NCBI RefSeq assembly: GCF_020616335.1
Contig: NZ_CP085051.1
Location: 992,001 to 1,056,000 of the forward strand
DNA: 64,000 bases
Reading direction: 5' to 3'
From: Corynebacterium uberis
Lineage (GTDB): Bacteria; Actinomycetota; Actinomycetes; Mycobacteriales; Mycobacteriaceae
Shown: piece by piece, positions 17,867-28,275 of the stretch
Layout of the letters: every line of letters starts with the position of its first letter
How positions within the stretch are numbered: the first letter of the stretch is position 1
Notes under the pieces: model-generated
Told to the model about the DNA's origin: nothing
Database searches by the model: none
The model's input: only the letters and a program-made list of their open reading frames with translations
Position numbers and translations under genes: made by a program

Positions 17867-17900
17867 TATGGGTAAAAAACTCTCCCTTTAACTTATGGGT
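17867..17900 (-). promoter_or_regulatory. Direct repeat ACCCATA x2, 27 bases apart, before SufR-like gene
   Basis: On the minus strand ACCCATA occurs at 17900-17894 and again at 17873-17867 in an AT-rich stretch with a TTTTTTAC run between. The second copy overlaps a TATATG box that could be the -10. Repeats spaced close to 2.5 helical turns suggest an autoregulatory operator; this is inference. Confidence 0.4.
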
Positions 17901-17915
17901 TTAAGTGGGTTCGTC

Positions 17916-19670
17916 TCAAGCGGGGGCGGCTGAGCTAGCCGCCGTGGACCCCCGTCCGGGGCCCCGCAAGGCGATCACCTCAAACTCTCCGGCCTGCACG
18001 TGCTTGCGCAGATCCTTCTTATCAAACTTGTTCACCGAGGTCCGGTCGATGCGCTCCACAAACGTCCAATACTCCGGCAGCATCCAATTGGGGAGCTGAT
18101 CGCGCAGCTGGTCGCGCAGGTGCTCGGCGGTGCGCGCGGTGGGGTCCACCCCCTCATGAAGCACCGTGACCGCCAGCGGGCGCTCGCCCCACTTCTTATC
18201 GGGGTAGCCAATCACGGCGGCCTCCACAACCTCCGGGGAATCCATGATGAGGTTTTCCAGCAGCACCGAGTAGATCCACTCGCCGCCGGAGCGGATGACA
18301 TCCCGGGCGCGGTCGTGGATGGTCAAATACCCATCCGAGGTCACCGAACCCACGTCGCCCGTGCGCAGCCACCCGTCCGCAGTGAACTGGGAATCGGCGT
18401 CCTCGACCGGCTTGCCGCGGAAGTGTGCCGCCGCCCCGCCCGCATCCTCCGCAGGGGAGTGGTAGTAGGAGCCGGTCACCAGGTTTCCGCGCACCTGAAT
18501 CTCACCCTGGTTACGGTCCGTGGCGGAGACCACCTTGCCGTCATTGACCACCCGGTAGTCCAGGGAGGGCGGGAACCGGCCCTGGCTGATCCGGTAGGCC
18601 CAGCGCGCCTCGCCGGACACGCCAGCCGGCGGGCGGGCCACCGTCCCCACGGTGGAGGTTTCCGTCATGCCCCACACGTGCACAATGTCCACGCCGTAGC
18701 GCTCCTCCCACATGCGGATGAGCATGGGCGGGGCGGGCGAGCCGCCGACGTAAATCTCCGTCAGCGACATCCGCTCTGGCGGGTGGTGCAGGTAGTGGAC
18801 CATCAGCTGCATCCACACGGTGGGCACACCGTGGGCCACGCGCGGGTGGGTCGCGCCGATCAGCTCCGCCAGCGTGGCGGCAGAAACATCCGAGTCCGGG
18901 AAGATCATGGGTGCGCCTGCCATAAAACACGCCAGCGGCACCCCCCAGCTGAGCACGTGGTAAATGGGCACGCAGCACAGGAAGGAAACCCCGGCGGAGA
19001 CCGCCAGGGAGTCCGTGGTGCGCAGGGTGACGGACTGCAAGTACAGGGAGCGCTGGGAGTAGACCACCGCCTTCGGCGCGCCGGTGGTGCCGGTGGAATA
19101 GCACATCGCCGCCCCGTCGCTTTCCTGCGGGATCGGCCAGTCGTAGGTGGTGGGGCGGGCGTCGAGAAGCGCCTCATAGGAGTAGAGCGCAACGCCGTCT
19201 GGTACCGGCGGGCACGGGGAGGGCAGCTGGGCGCCCAAAAACACCACGGCGCGCACGCTCGGGCAGCCATCAAGGACCGCGCACAGCTGCGGGGTCAGCC
19301 GTGGGTCGGCGATGATGACCTCATCTTCTGCATGGTTGATAATGTGCTGGATCTGATCGGCCATCAGATGCTTATTCAACGGGTTAAACACCGCCCCCAT
19401 GCAGGTGACCGCGAAAAGCGCCTCCAGGTGCTCGGCGCAGTTATACATTAAGGTGCCCACCCGCTGATCGCCCGTAATGCCAAGCTCATCGTGCAGGGCA
19501 TGGGCCAAGGCGGCCGCGCGCCCGGCGACCGCGCTAAACGTGGTCACCACGGGCTGGCCCTCGTGCCAGGTGGTGATCTTGGTTGCGCCGTGCACGGTCG
19601 CGCCGTAGTGAAGGATCCGCGCGACGGACAGGGGGATCTCCTGCATGGTGGACTGCATGCCCACCACCAT
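17916..19670 (-). CDS. Long-chain acyl-CoA ligase (FadD-like AMP-dependent synthetase)
   Basis: A 584-residue ANL-superfamily enzyme. The phosphate-binding loop is YSTGTTGAPKAVVYSQRS near residue 190; later motifs are WGMTETST, GWLRTGDVGSV and RARDVIRSGGEWI, and the C-terminal catalytic lysine is in NKFDKKDLRK. It likely activates fatty acids with ATP and CoA; the precise chain length is not visible. I chose ATG 19670 because GAGGG lies 5 bases before it; ATG 19682 is four codons longer. No beta-oxidation genes are adjacent. Confidence 0.92.
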   Translation of the reverse strand: MVVGMQSTMQEIPLSVARILHYGATVHGATKITTWHEGQPVVTTFSAVAGRAAALAHALHDELGITGDQRVGTLMYNCAEHLEALFAVTCMGAVFNPLNKHLMADQIQHIINHAEDEVIIADPRLTPQLCAVLDGCPSVRAVVFLGAQLPSPCPPVPDGVALYSYEALLDARPTTYDWPIPQESDGAAMCYSTGTTGAPKAVVYSQRSLYLQSVTLRTTDSLAVSAGVSFLCCVPIYHVLSWGVPLACFMAGAPMIFPDSDVSAATLAELIGATHPRVAHGVPTVWMQLMVHYLHHPPERMSLTEIYVGGSPAPPMLIRMWEERYGVDIVHVWGMTETSTVGTVARPPAGVSGEARWAYRISQGRFPPSLDYRVVNDGKVVSATDRNQGEIQVRGNLVTGSYYHSPAEDAGGAAAHFRGKPVEDADSQFTADGWLRTGDVGSVTSDGYLTIHDRARDVIRSGGEWIYSVLLENLIMDSPEVVEAAVIGYPDKKWGERPLAVTVLHEGVDPTARTAEHLRDQLRDQLPNWMLPEYWTFVERIDRTSVNKFDKKDLRKHVQAGEFEVIALRGPGRGSTAASSAAPA

Positions 19671-19985
19671 AGCGGCCCTCATCCGCCGCGCGGAGGGACC
19701 TGAATGACACCAAAGCGGTGCCCATGCGATAAACTTTCGCGTGGATCAACCGAACCCCGCGCTGGGAGTGTCGCTGTGCAGCCGCGAACCAGCTGCCGAA
19801 CGGGTCGGGGAACGTCCGCATCCATACCACCGCACCCCAAGCGCAGTTGTGCTTGCCTGCGAGGACAGCGGTCCATGATTCCCATACATTTGCACGTCAA
19901 CGAGCATGCCGCATGCACTCGTGGGCCCGCGCCGTGTGGCTAACCCAAGCACACGCGCTGCAGGGGACGCGACGAAAGGACATTT
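19671..19985. other. fadD-rho intergenic region, rho leader
   Basis: No gene was seen in these 315 bases. TAAACT at 19730-19735 (plus) is a candidate -10 for rho, which would give a leader of about 240 bases. A long rho leader is common and often carries autoregulation by Rho-dependent attenuation. No strong hairpin or terminator was found. Confidence 0.45.
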
Positions 19986-21875
19986 GTGACCACACCGGAT
20001 TTAACCACCCCCATGGGTGGCTCCGAGCAGTCGAGCTTGGCAACCTTGCGCATCCCTGAGCTGCGCAAGCTAGCCGCGGACCGCGGACTCAAGGGGGTAT
20101 CAGGGCTGCGCAAGGGGGAACTCATCGCAGCCATCGAGGGCAGGGGGGCGCGCGCGCCGCAGCCGGAATCCACCGCCGGTGCCGCCCCGCACGAGCCGGC
20201 ACAGCCGCGCGAAGACCACCGCGAGGATCGGCCGCGCGAAGAGCACCGCGCCCAGCAGTCGCAGCCCGAAGGCGACCGCGCGGAGGCATCCGAATCCTCC
20301 CGGGACAACCGGGATAACCGTGATAGCCGGGACAATCAGGATCACCAGGACGGCCAGGACGGGCACTATGAGTCTCGGTCGGCGGCCCGACGTGCACGCC
20401 GCAACCGGGCCCGCGCCCAGCAGCGCGGCGGGGACCACCGCGGCGGGGACCAGCAAAACGACGGCCAAGGGGATTCCCACCGCGAGGGCGGACGCGGCGG
20501 GCGGTCGGACAACCGTTCCCAGGATCGTGGGGACCGCGGTGACCGCAACGATCGCAATGACCGTGGTGACCGGGGCGACCGGCGGGGCCGGCGCAACCGC
20601 CGGGGCCGGCGGGGCCGGGATCGGGACTTTGATAACCGGGACAACAACCGGGATAACGGCCGCGAGAACTACCGGGACTCCGGCGCAGAGGAGCGCCCGG
20701 AGGAGTTGCAGCAGGTCGCGGGCATTCTCGACGTCGTGGATGCCAACGTCGCCTTCGTGCGCACCACCGGCTACCACGCGGCGTCCTCGGATGTCTTCGT
20801 GCCCAACCAGCTCATTCGGCGCTGCGGACTGCGCAGCGGCGATGCCGTGGTGGGCCAGGTGCGCCCGGGCCAGCTGCAGACCCGCGGCCACGGCCGCAAC
20901 AAGCAGAAGTACAACAACCTGCTGCGTGTGGAATCCATCAACGGCCTGCCCGTCGAGGAAGCCCGCAACCGTCCGGACTTTTCCAAGCTCACCCCGCTGT
21001 ATCCCAATAAGCGGCTGCGCTTGGAGACTGAGCCGAAGATCCTGACCACCCGGGTCATCGATCTGATCATGCCCATCGGCAAGGGCCAGCGTGCACTGAT
21101 TGTCTCCCCGCCGAAGGCCGGTAAGACGACGATCCTGCAAAACATTGCCAACGCGATCTCCCGGAACAATCCGGAGTGCTACCTCATGGTGGTGCTTGTC
21201 GACGAACGCCCCGAGGAAGTCACCGACATGCAGCGCAGCGTCAACGGGGAGGTCATTGCCTCCACGTTCGACCGCCCGCCGAGCGAGCACACCGCGGTGG
21301 CCGAGCTGGCCATCGAGCGTGCCAAGCGCCTGGTGGAGCAGGGCAAGGACGTTGTGGTGCTGCTGGATTCCATCACCCGTCTGGGCCGGGCGTACAACAA
21401 CTCTTCGCCGGCATCCGGACGCATCCTGTCCGGTGGTGTGGATTCCAACGCCCTCTACCCGCCGAAGCGTTTCCTGGGTGCTGCCCGTAACATCGAAAAC
21501 GGCGGTTCACTGACCATCATCGCCACCGCGATGGTGGAGACCGGCTCTGCCGGCGACACCGTGATCTTCGAGGAGTTCAAGGGCACCGGCAACGCGGAGC
21601 TGAAGCTGGACCGCAAGATCTCCGAGCGGCGGGTCTTCCCGGCCGTGGATGTCGGACCGTCCGGCACGCGGAAGGATGAGCTGCTGCTCGCCCCCGAGGA
21701 GGCCCGGCTGGTGCACAAGTTGCGCCGCATCCTGGCGGCCTTGGACAATCAGCAGGCCATTGACCTGTTGATCAAGCAGCTCAAGAAGACCAAGTCCAAT
21801 GGGGAATTCCTCATGCAGGTCGCTTCCTCGGCGCCGATGGCCGCGGACAAGGACGATGAGGAGGACTATTCCTAA
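19986..21875 (+). CDS. rho: Transcription termination factor Rho with actinobacterial insertion
   Basis: A 629-residue RNA helicase, longer than the 419 residues of the E. coli protein. Residues 15-52 form the Rho_N helical domain; residues about 55-232 are a low-complexity insertion dominated by Arg, Asp, Asn, Gly and Gln with RDN-type repeats; the RNA-binding cold-shock fold follows (about 240-310). Walker A is SPPKAGKTT at about 374-382. The GTG at 19986 has GAAAGGA upstream. The insertion is typical of actinobacteria and is thought to add RNA contacts. prfA follows with one base between them. Confidence 0.97.
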   Translation: MTTPDLTTPMGGSEQSSLATLRIPELRKLAADRGLKGVSGLRKGELIAAIEGRGARAPQPESTAGAAPHEPAQPREDHREDRPREEHRAQQSQPEGDRAEASESSRDNRDNRDSRDNQDHQDGQDGHYESRSAARRARRNRARAQQRGGDHRGGDQQNDGQGDSHREGGRGGRSDNRSQDRGDRGDRNDRNDRGDRGDRRGRRNRRGRRGRDRDFDNRDNNRDNGRENYRDSGAEERPEELQQVAGILDVVDANVAFVRTTGYHAASSDVFVPNQLIRRCGLRSGDAVVGQVRPGQLQTRGHGRNKQKYNNLLRVESINGLPVEEARNRPDFSKLTPLYPNKRLRLETEPKILTTRVIDLIMPIGKGQRALIVSPPKAGKTTILQNIANAISRNNPECYLMVVLVDERPEEVTDMQRSVNGEVIASTFDRPPSEHTAVAELAIERAKRLVEQGKDVVVLLDSITRLGRAYNNSSPASGRILSGGVDSNALYPPKRFLGAARNIENGGSLTIIATAMVETGSAGDTVIFEEFKGTGNAELKLDRKISERRVFPAVDVGPSGTRKDELLLAPEEARLVHKLRRILAALDNQQAIDLLIKQLKKTKSNGEFLMQVASSAPMAADKDDEEDYS

Positions 21876-21876
21876 G

Positions 21877-22950
21877 ATGAGCGATCAGGTATCCGCCGTC
21901 GATGACGTGCTCTCCGAGTACATGGGCATTGAGGCCCAGATGGCTGACCCGGAGATCATTGGAGATCAGGACCAGTTCCGCAAGCTGTCCAAGCGCTATA
22001 ACCAGCTGCAGCCCACCGTCACCGTGGCGCGTGAGCTGGAGCAGGTGCGCGCGGATCTGGCTGAGGCGCGGGAACTGGCCCATGAGGACCGCGAGTTTGC
22101 CGCCGAGGCTGAGCGTCTGTCAGCCCGCGAGGTCGAGCTCGAGGAGTCTCTGGCGGACCTGCTCGCCCCGCGCGATCCGCACGATGGTGATGACATCATC
22201 ATGGAGATCAAGGCCGGCGCGGGCGGGGAGGAAGCCGCCCTGTTCGCCGGGGATCTGGTGCGCATGTATGAGAAGTACGCGGACAAGCACGGCTTCACCT
22301 ATGAGGTGTTGGGCCTGTCCGAGTCTGACCTCGGCGGCGTCAAGGACATGACCTTGTCCTTCCGGTCGAAGGGCAACTCGCCCGACGGTGCGTGGTCCGT
22401 GTTCAAGTTTGAGGGCGGCGTCCACCGCGTCCAGCGCGTGCCGGTCACCGAATCGCAGGGGCGCATCCAGACCTCCTCCGCGGGCGTGCTGGTCTACCCG
22501 GAGCCGGATGAGGTCGAGCAGGTGGAGATCGACGACAAGGACATCCGCGTCGACGTCTACCGCTCGTCTGGCAAGGGCGGCCAGGGCGTCAACACCACTG
22601 ACTCCGCGGTGCGCATCACCCACGAGCCCACGGGCCTGGTGGTGACCTGCCAGAAGGAGCGCTCGCAGATCCAGAACAAGGCCCGCGCCCTGCAGGTGTT
22701 GGCCGCCCGGCTGCAGCAGATGCGCGAGGAAGAAGCCGATGCTGCCGCCGCCGAAGGCCGCCACGCCCAGGTGCGCACCATGGACCGCTCCGAGCGCATC
22801 CGCACCTACAACTGGCCGGAGAATCGCATCTCCGATCACCGCATCGGTTTTAAAGCCAACAACCTTGACCAGGTCCTCGATGGCAACCTCGACGACTTGT
22901 TCACCGCGCTGCAAGCCGCCGAGCGTGCCGAGCGCCTCGAGGCCCAGTGA
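21877..22950 (+). CDS. prfA: Peptide chain release factor 1
   Basis: A 357-residue class I release factor reading UAA and UAG. The anticodon tripeptide PVT is at about 189-191 and the peptidyl-hydrolysis GGQ at about 234-236. The start at 21877 is one base past the rho stop with GAGGAG upstream; an upstream reading inside rho is spurious. Its GGQ glutamine is methylated by PrmC, the next gene. Confidence 0.97.
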   Translation: MSDQVSAVDDVLSEYMGIEAQMADPEIIGDQDQFRKLSKRYNQLQPTVTVARELEQVRADLAEARELAHEDREFAAEAERLSAREVELEESLADLLAPRDPHDGDDIIMEIKAGAGGEEAALFAGDLVRMYEKYADKHGFTYEVLGLSESDLGGVKDMTLSFRSKGNSPDGAWSVFKFEGGVHRVQRVPVTESQGRIQTSSAGVLVYPEPDEVEQVEIDDKDIRVDVYRSSGKGGQGVNTTDSAVRITHEPTGLVVTCQKERSQIQNKARALQVLAARLQQMREEEADAAAAEGRHAQVRTMDRSERIRTYNWPENRISDHRIGFKANNLDQVLDGNLDDLFTALQAAERAERLEAQ

Positions 22951-23777
22951 CCCCTGAATGGCTGCGTGAGGCGGCAGCAACCCTCGCCGCCGCAGGCGTT
23001 GCTAGCCCGCTTGTCGACGCCCGCCTCATCGCCGCCCATCTCCTCGGGTGCGGTGCGCTGGAAGTAGGTCTGCGCGCAGGCGAGCGCCCGCCCGCCGGCT
23101 TCGCCGAGGCCATCCAGCGGCGCGCCAGCCGGGAGCCACTCCAGTACATCCTGGGCGTGGCGCCCTTCGGCCCGCTCGATCTTGCGGTGGGCCCCGGGGT
23201 GTTCATCCCGCGTCCGGAAACGGAGGTGCTGGCTGATTGGGCGGTGCGGGCGCTGGGGGGCGTCGATAAGCCCCTCGTAGTTGACCTGTGTACCGGGTCG
23301 GGCGCGCTGGCCGCCTACATTGCCCACGCCGTGCCGGATGCCCACGTCATCGCCGTGGAGCGCTCCCCGCACGCCTGCGCGTATGCGCGGCGCAACCTTG
23401 CCCCCTACGAGGGAAGGGTGACCCTGCTTGAGGCAGACGCCACCGACCCTTCTGTTTTGGAGCACTGGCACGGCCAGGCCCACGTGGTGGTGACCAACCC
23501 GCCCTACGTCCCGGAGACACCTGACCTCGACCCGGAGGTCTACTGCGACCCCCATGACGCCGTCTTTGCCGGGGCCGATGGCCTGACCGTGATTCCGGCG
23601 CTGCGAGAACCCATCGCGCGCGTGCTGCGCCCTGGCGGGGCAGTGGGCATAGAACACGATGACTCCACGGCGACCCAGGTGCGCGACCTCCTCGCAGCAC
23701 ACGGCGATTTTTGTCAATTGGCGCACGTCAAGGACTTGAGCGGGCGGTCGCGCTTTGTCACCGCGGTGCGCGTATAA
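22947..23777 (+). CDS. prmC: Release factor glutamine methyltransferase PrmC
   Basis: A 276-residue SAM-dependent enzyme that methylates the GGQ glutamine of release factors. The catalytic NPPY is at 184-187; the SAM-binding segment [15 protein letters not shown] precedes it. The GTG start overlaps the prfA stop by 4 bases, coupling enzyme and substrate. Confidence 0.96.
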   Translation: MTPEWLREAAATLAAAGVASPLVDARLIAAHLLGCGALEVGLRAGERPPAGFAEAIQRRASREPLQYILGVAPFGPLDLAVGPGVFIPRPETEVLADWAVRALGGVDKPLVVDLCTGSGALAAYIAHAVPDAHVIAVERSPHACAYARRNLAPYEGRVTLLEADATDPSVLEHWHGQAHVVVTNPPYVPETPDLDPEVYCDPHDAVFAGADGLTVIPALREPIARVLRPGGAVGIEHDDSTATQVRDLLAAHGDFCQLAHVKDLSGRSRFVTAVRV

Positions 23778-23833
23778 ACTAGACCCACGTCGGCCCGATC
23801 CCACACGCACAAAGAAAGGCCCGAGGTTTTCGC

Positions 23834-24490
23834 ATGGCCCAGATAGCCAACTGCCTGGATGCGGCGTCGCGCGCCGCCTCGATCCCAGCCGCCGCTCGCG
23901 CGGTCGCAGCCGGAGAGCTCGTGGTGCTGCCCACTGACACCGTCTACGGGCTGGGGGCAGACGCCTTTAATAACCAGGCGGTGGCTCAGCTGCTGGCCAC
24001 CAAACGCCGGGGTCCGGACTTCCCGGTGCCTGTGCTCGTGGGGTCCTGGGACACCGTCCAGGGGCTCGTCGCGCACTACTCGCCGACGCTGCGCACCCTC
24101 GTCGAGGCGTTCTGGCCCGGCGGGCTGTCCGTGGTGGTCGCCCAGGCCCCGTCGCTGCCGTGGGATTTGGGCGATACTCGCGGCACCGTCATGGTGCGCA
24201 TGCCCAATCATCCCGTAGCGGTTGAGCTGCTGCGCCAGACCGGTCCCATGGCGGTGTCTTCCGCCAACCTTCATGGCATGGCTGCCCCCACCAGCGTGGA
24301 GTCTGCGCGCCAACAACTAGGCGATGCCGTGTCCGTCTACCTCGACGGGGGAGAAGCCACCATTGGCCAGCCCTCCACCATCGTGGACCTGTCTGGGGAC
24401 CAACCAAGGGTGCTGCGCAGCGGTGCCGTTTCGGCCGAGCGCATCGCGGAGGTCCTAGACATACCAGTCGCGGCGCTGGAGGCCTCCTAG
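23834..24490 (+). CDS. L-threonylcarbamoyladenylate synthase (Sua5/YwlC/YrdC family)
   Basis: A 218-residue YrdC-fold enzyme that makes threonylcarbamoyl-AMP for the t6A modification of ANN-decoding tRNAs. Motifs include LPTDTVYGLG near residue 36, LLATKRRGPDFPVPVLV and VMVRMPNHP. It is about the length of the single-domain TsaC/YwlC type and ends without an extended Sua5 domain. A TAAACT -10 candidate sits at 23775-23780, giving a leader of about 47 bases. The wecA start abuts its stop. Confidence 0.94.
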   Translation: MAQIANCLDAASRAASIPAAARAVAAGELVVLPTDTVYGLGADAFNNQAVAQLLATKRRGPDFPVPVLVGSWDTVQGLVAHYSPTLRTLVEAFWPGGLSVVVAQAPSLPWDLGDTRGTVMVRMPNHPVAVELLRQTGPMAVSSANLHGMAAPTSVESARQQLGDAVSVYLDGGEATIGQPSTIVDLSGDQPRVLRSGAVSAERIAEVLDIPVAALEAS

Positions 24491-25645
24491 ATGGGCAGCG
24501 GGGCCGCCGGCGTCCCGCTGCGTGAACTGGGCCTGGTCATCTTAGTCGCGGCGGTGATTACCTACCTGTGCACCGGCCTGGTGCGCTACCTCATGCTGCG
24601 CACGGGCCGGATCGCGGAGATCCGCAAGCGCGACGTGCATACCCAGCCCACCCCGCGACTGGGCGGGGTGGCCATGTATACCGGCTTTACCGCCGCGATC
24701 TTCCTGGCCAACCAACTGCCGGCCTTGACCCGCGGCTTCATGCCGGTCACCCCAGAGATGACGGCGGTGATTTGGGCGAGTCTGGTCATCGTCGTGGTGG
24801 GAATCATCGATGACCTCTACGAGCTGGACGCGCTGACCAAGCTCGGCGGGCAGATCCTCGGCGCGATCGTCATGAGCGTGCTGGGGCTGAGTTGGACGCT
24901 GCTCTACATCCCGGTTCGCGATGGCACGACGGTGGTCCTGGACCAGTTCCAGTCCACGGTGCTTACCGCAATCTTTACGGTTCTGCTGGTCAACGCCATC
25001 AACTTCGTCGACGGGCTCGACGGCCTGGCGGCCGGCCTGGGGCTGATCGCCGGGGGTGCAATCCTGGTGTTCTCCTTAACGGTGCTGCACGATCAAGGCG
25101 GGGCGGTGTCTGCCTATCCGCCGGCGATCATCGCATCCGGCCTGGTGGGCATGTGCGTGGGATTCTTGCCGCACAACTTCGAGCCCTCGCGGATTTTCAT
25201 GGGGGATTCGGGCTCGATGCTCATCGGCTTGCTGCTGGCCGCGGCGAGCACGTCGGCGTCGGGAAAGATCAATATGTCCCTGTACGGCGCGGCGGATATG
25301 GTCGCGTTGATGAGCCCCATCATCGTGGTCGCCGCGGCGGTGTTCATCCCGGTCCTGGATCTGGTCATGGCGGTGGTGCGCCGCGTGTCCAAGGGCCGCT
25401 CGCCGTTTTCCGCCGACCGGATGCACCTGCACCACCGGCTGTTGTCCTTAGGCCACACCCACCGCCGCACGGTGCTGGTGCTCTATCTGTGGGTGTCCGT
25501 GGTCGCATTCGGCGCGGTCTCCTTTTCCTTTGTCCCCGGGGTGGTCGCAGTGGGCGGCATGGTTGTGGCCCTGGTAGGGGCGTTTATTGCCACGCTTATT
25601 CCACTGCGCCACGGCAAACTCGGCCGCCATGCACGTGGTCGGTAG
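24491..25645 (+). CDS. wecA: Decaprenyl-phosphate GlcNAc-1-phosphate transferase (WecA)
   Basis: A 384-residue integral membrane enzyme of the MraY/WecA family with about eleven hydrophobic segments. It transfers GlcNAc-1-phosphate to polyprenyl phosphate, starting the arabinogalactan linkage unit in mycolata. Signatures are IIDDLYELDALTKLGGQ, NFVDGLDGLAAG, FMGDSGSM and HLHHRLLSLGHTHR. Position between sua5 and the atp genes matches rfe/wecA of mycobacteria. The ATG follows the sua5 stop directly. Confidence 0.95.
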   Translation: MGSGAAGVPLRELGLVILVAAVITYLCTGLVRYLMLRTGRIAEIRKRDVHTQPTPRLGGVAMYTGFTAAIFLANQLPALTRGFMPVTPEMTAVIWASLVIVVVGIIDDLYELDALTKLGGQILGAIVMSVLGLSWTLLYIPVRDGTTVVLDQFQSTVLTAIFTVLLVNAINFVDGLDGLAAGLGLIAGGAILVFSLTVLHDQGGAVSAYPPAIIASGLVGMCVGFLPHNFEPSRIFMGDSGSMLIGLLLAAASTSASGKINMSLYGAADMVALMSPIIVVAAAVFIPVLDLVMAVVRRVSKGRSPFSADRMHLHHRLLSLGHTHRRTVLVLYLWVSVVAFGAVSFSFVPGVVAVGGMVVALVGAFIATLIPLRHGKLGRHARGR

Positions 25646-25656
25646 GGTAGGTGGGC

Positions 25657-26100
25657 GTGACTGAGACGAATCATGGATTTCTGGGCGGCGCCCCGCGCCC
25701 GCTGCGGGTAGCTCTGCGCTGGGGCGCGGTGGCGTTGATCGCCCTGACGGTGGTCATGGCCGCGGTGTGGACGGCGGTGGCCGGTCTTCCGGGTCTGTGG
25801 GGCGCGCTTGTTGGTGCGGCCGTGGCGGGTGCGTTCATGCTGCTGACGGTCCTTAGCGTGGCAGCGACGTCGCGGTCGTCCATTGGGGTGTTGGGGGCCG
25901 TGGTGCTGGGTGGCTGGCTGCTCAAAATGGTGGTGGCCATGGGGGTGATGTGGTACCTGAGCCAGCTGAGCTTTTATCACCGTCCGGCCCTGGTGGTGAC
26001 GGTGTTGGCGGCGCTGGTGGTGGTGCTCACGTCGGAGACTTTGGGGGTAGTGCGCACCCGGGAGCCCTATGTGGACCCGGACCGGGAAGCAAAGAACTAA
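25657..26100 (+). CDS. AtpI-like membrane protein upstream of ATP synthase operon
   Basis: A 147-residue protein with four hydrophobic segments and a polar C-terminus ending DPDREAKN. Its place immediately before atpB, as in mycobacteria and corynebacteria, suggests the AtpI/UncI assembly role of helping c-ring formation, though sequence similarity is weak. GTG at 25657 follows TAGGGT by 8 bases, a leaderless layout; GTG at 25651 in the same frame is possible. Confidence 0.78.
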   Translation: MTETNHGFLGGAPRPLRVALRWGAVALIALTVVMAAVWTAVAGLPGLWGALVGAAVAGAFMLLTVLSVAATSRSSIGVLGAVVLGGWLLKMVVAMGVMWYLSQLSFYHRPALVVTVLAALVVVLTSETLGVVRTREPYVDPDREAKN

Positions 26101-26482
26101 AGATTCTACCCCCGCATGGGGTAGGCCATTGGGGGGCGTTCGGGGGCGGTGGGCTCCGATCTGGCAACCACGCCCTGGGGTTTTGTGCAGCCGCGGGGGT
26201 GGAAAACTGTGTTTGGGGGTATGGCCGGGTCAACGAAAGGTGCACGGGGCTGATACGCTATACCCCGGGTTGCCCCGAGTACTTTGCCGCGCCTTTCTTT
26301 TGTTGGATTGGCCGTGGCGGTGACGGGGTGAGATTATCCCCTGGTCTGACCTTGTGACGTGCGACGGAGTCGCAGGTTGGCGCCAGTGAAGCAGGAAAGA
26401 CGTCCATCGCACCACGCGGCGACGATACGGCGCTGCGTGGACATGAGTACGGGAGACAACGCTGATCTCGACAACTTTGGCC
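26101..26482 (+). other. atp operon leader with stem-loops (382 bases, no gene)
   Basis: No coding frame is convincing. TACGCT (26254-26259) is a possible -10, which would give a leader of about 217 bases. Inverted repeats: CTACCCC/GGGGTAG (26106-26124), TGCGAC/GTCGCA (26360-26374) and CCACGC/GCGTGG (26412-26440). The first may terminate or attenuate the atpI-like transcript but has no T-run. Confidence 0.45.
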
Positions 26483-27280
26483 ATGAAGGGTGAGTTCCAC
26501 TCTCCTTCATTGGATCACGAATTCTTCCCGGGAGAGTCCTTTGGCGACTTCGTGCTACACGACGTCGCTGGAGGCTGGTTCGCACTCGACCGTCTGATGT
26601 TCGTTCGCCTGTTGATGGCGGCGATTGTTGCAATCTTCTTCGTCCTGGCTATGCGCAACCCCAAGGTTGTGCCGTCGGGGCTGCAGAATGTGGGCGAGAT
26701 TTGCCTGGACTTTGTGCGGGTGCACATCGCTGAGGAGATCCTCGGGCGTAAGGAGGGGCGCCGCTTCCTGCCTTTCCTGACCACCGTCTTCTTCCTCGTT
26801 TTCGCGATGAACCTGCCGTCGGTCATTCCGGGCCTCAACGTGTCACCCAATGCGCGCATTGGTATGCCGTTGGTGCTCGCCCTCGTGGGTTACGTGATCT
26901 TCATCTACGCCGGAGCGAAGCGCTACGGCTTTTTTAAGTACATGAAGTCCTCGCTGGTGATCCCCAACCTTCCGTGGGCTCTCCACTTCCTGGTGGTCCC
27001 CATCGAGTTCTTTTCCACTTTCATTCTGCGTCCGGCCACGCTCACCATCCGTTTGATGGCGAATATGCTGGCCGGTCACCTGATTCTGGTGCTGCTGTTC
27101 TCCGCCACTAACTTCTTCTTCTGGCAGATGAATGGCTGGACGGCATTGGCACCGGCAACGCTGCTCGCCGCTTTGGCATTCTCGCTGTTCGAGCTCCTGG
27201 TCATTTTCTTGCAGGCGTACATTTTCGCCCTGCTTTCGGCCGTGTACATCGAGCTGTCGCTGCATGCTGACGAACACTGA
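26483..27280 (+). CDS. atpB: ATP synthase subunit a
   Basis: A 265-residue Fo membrane subunit with about six membrane helices, forming the proton half-channels. The essential arginine is in LTIRLMANMLAGHL near residue 190, and a conserved C-terminal segment is LLSAVYIELSLHADEH. The ATG at 26483 is preferred; TTG at 26477 adds two residues. Neither has a clear ribosome site. It heads the operon atpBEFHAGDC. Confidence 0.95.
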   Translation: MKGEFHSPSLDHEFFPGESFGDFVLHDVAGGWFALDRLMFVRLLMAAIVAIFFVLAMRNPKVVPSGLQNVGEICLDFVRVHIAEEILGRKEGRRFLPFLTTVFFLVFAMNLPSVIPGLNVSPNARIGMPLVLALVGYVIFIYAGAKRYGFFKYMKSSLVIPNLPWALHFLVVPIEFFSTFILRPATLTIRLMANMLAGHLILVLLFSATNFFFWQMNGWTALAPATLLAALAFSLFELLVIFLQAYIFALLSAVYIELSLHADEH

Positions 27281-27283
27281 TGA

Positions 27284-27637
<354 letters not shown>

Positions 27638-27693
27638 TACTAGCCACTACCGGCTAGCCCTAGAATCCACCCGACAAAGAAGGATAGGAACAG

Positions 27694-28275
27694 ATGAAGG
27701 ACGTTCTCTACGTTCTGGCTTCCGAATCAGCGGAACACCTTCCCATGGAGGAAGCTGTCAACCCGCTGCTTCCGAAGAACTATGACCTCGTGTGGTCATT
27801 GGTGTGCTTCATCATTATCCTGCTGGTCTTTTGGAAGTTCGTTTTGCCGAAGTTCCAGGAGGTCCTCAGCGAACGTGAGGATCGCATTCAAGGCGGTATC
27901 CAGCGTGCTGAGGCTGCCCAAGCGGAGGCCAAGGCAGCGCTGGAGAAGTACAACTCCCAGCTGTCCGACGCCCGCGCAGAGGCCGCCGAGATCCGCGAGC
28001 AGGCGCGCGAGCGCGGCAAGCAGATCGAGGCTGAGATCAAGGAGCAGGCGACGCAGGAGTCGCAGCGCATCGTGGAAAGCGGTGAAAAGCAGCTGCAGGC
28101 TTCCCGCCAGCAAGTGGTCTCCGAGCTGCGTCAGGAGATGGGCCAGACCTCCATCTCGCTGGCAGAAAAGCTGCTCGGCGGCGAGCTGTCCGAGTCGTCC
28201 CGGCAGGCCGGGACTATTGACTCCTTCCTCGCCGACCTTGACTCCCTGGCAACGCCCGTTTCGGCAGGAAAGTGA
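27694..28275 (+). CDS. atpF: ATP synthase subunit b
   Basis: A 193-residue peripheral-stalk subunit: one membrane helix (about residues 30-50) and a long charged helix to about 160. GAAGGATAGGA precedes the ATG. The stop overlaps the atpH start by 4 bases (GTGA). Confidence 0.95.
   Translation: MKDVLYVLASESAEHLPMEEAVNPLLPKNYDLVWSLVCFIIILLVFWKFVLPKFQEVLSEREDRIQGGIQRAEAAQAEAKAALEKYNSQLSDARAEAAEIREQARERGKQIEAEIKEQATQESQRIVESGEKQLQASRQQVVSELRQEMGQTSISLAEKLLGGELSESSRQAGTIDSFLADLDSLATPVSAGK

Noticed and set aside
18000..19451. 483-codon frame antisense to the acyl-CoA ligase
   Set aside because: No family motif; the minus-strand gene has all ANL motifs.
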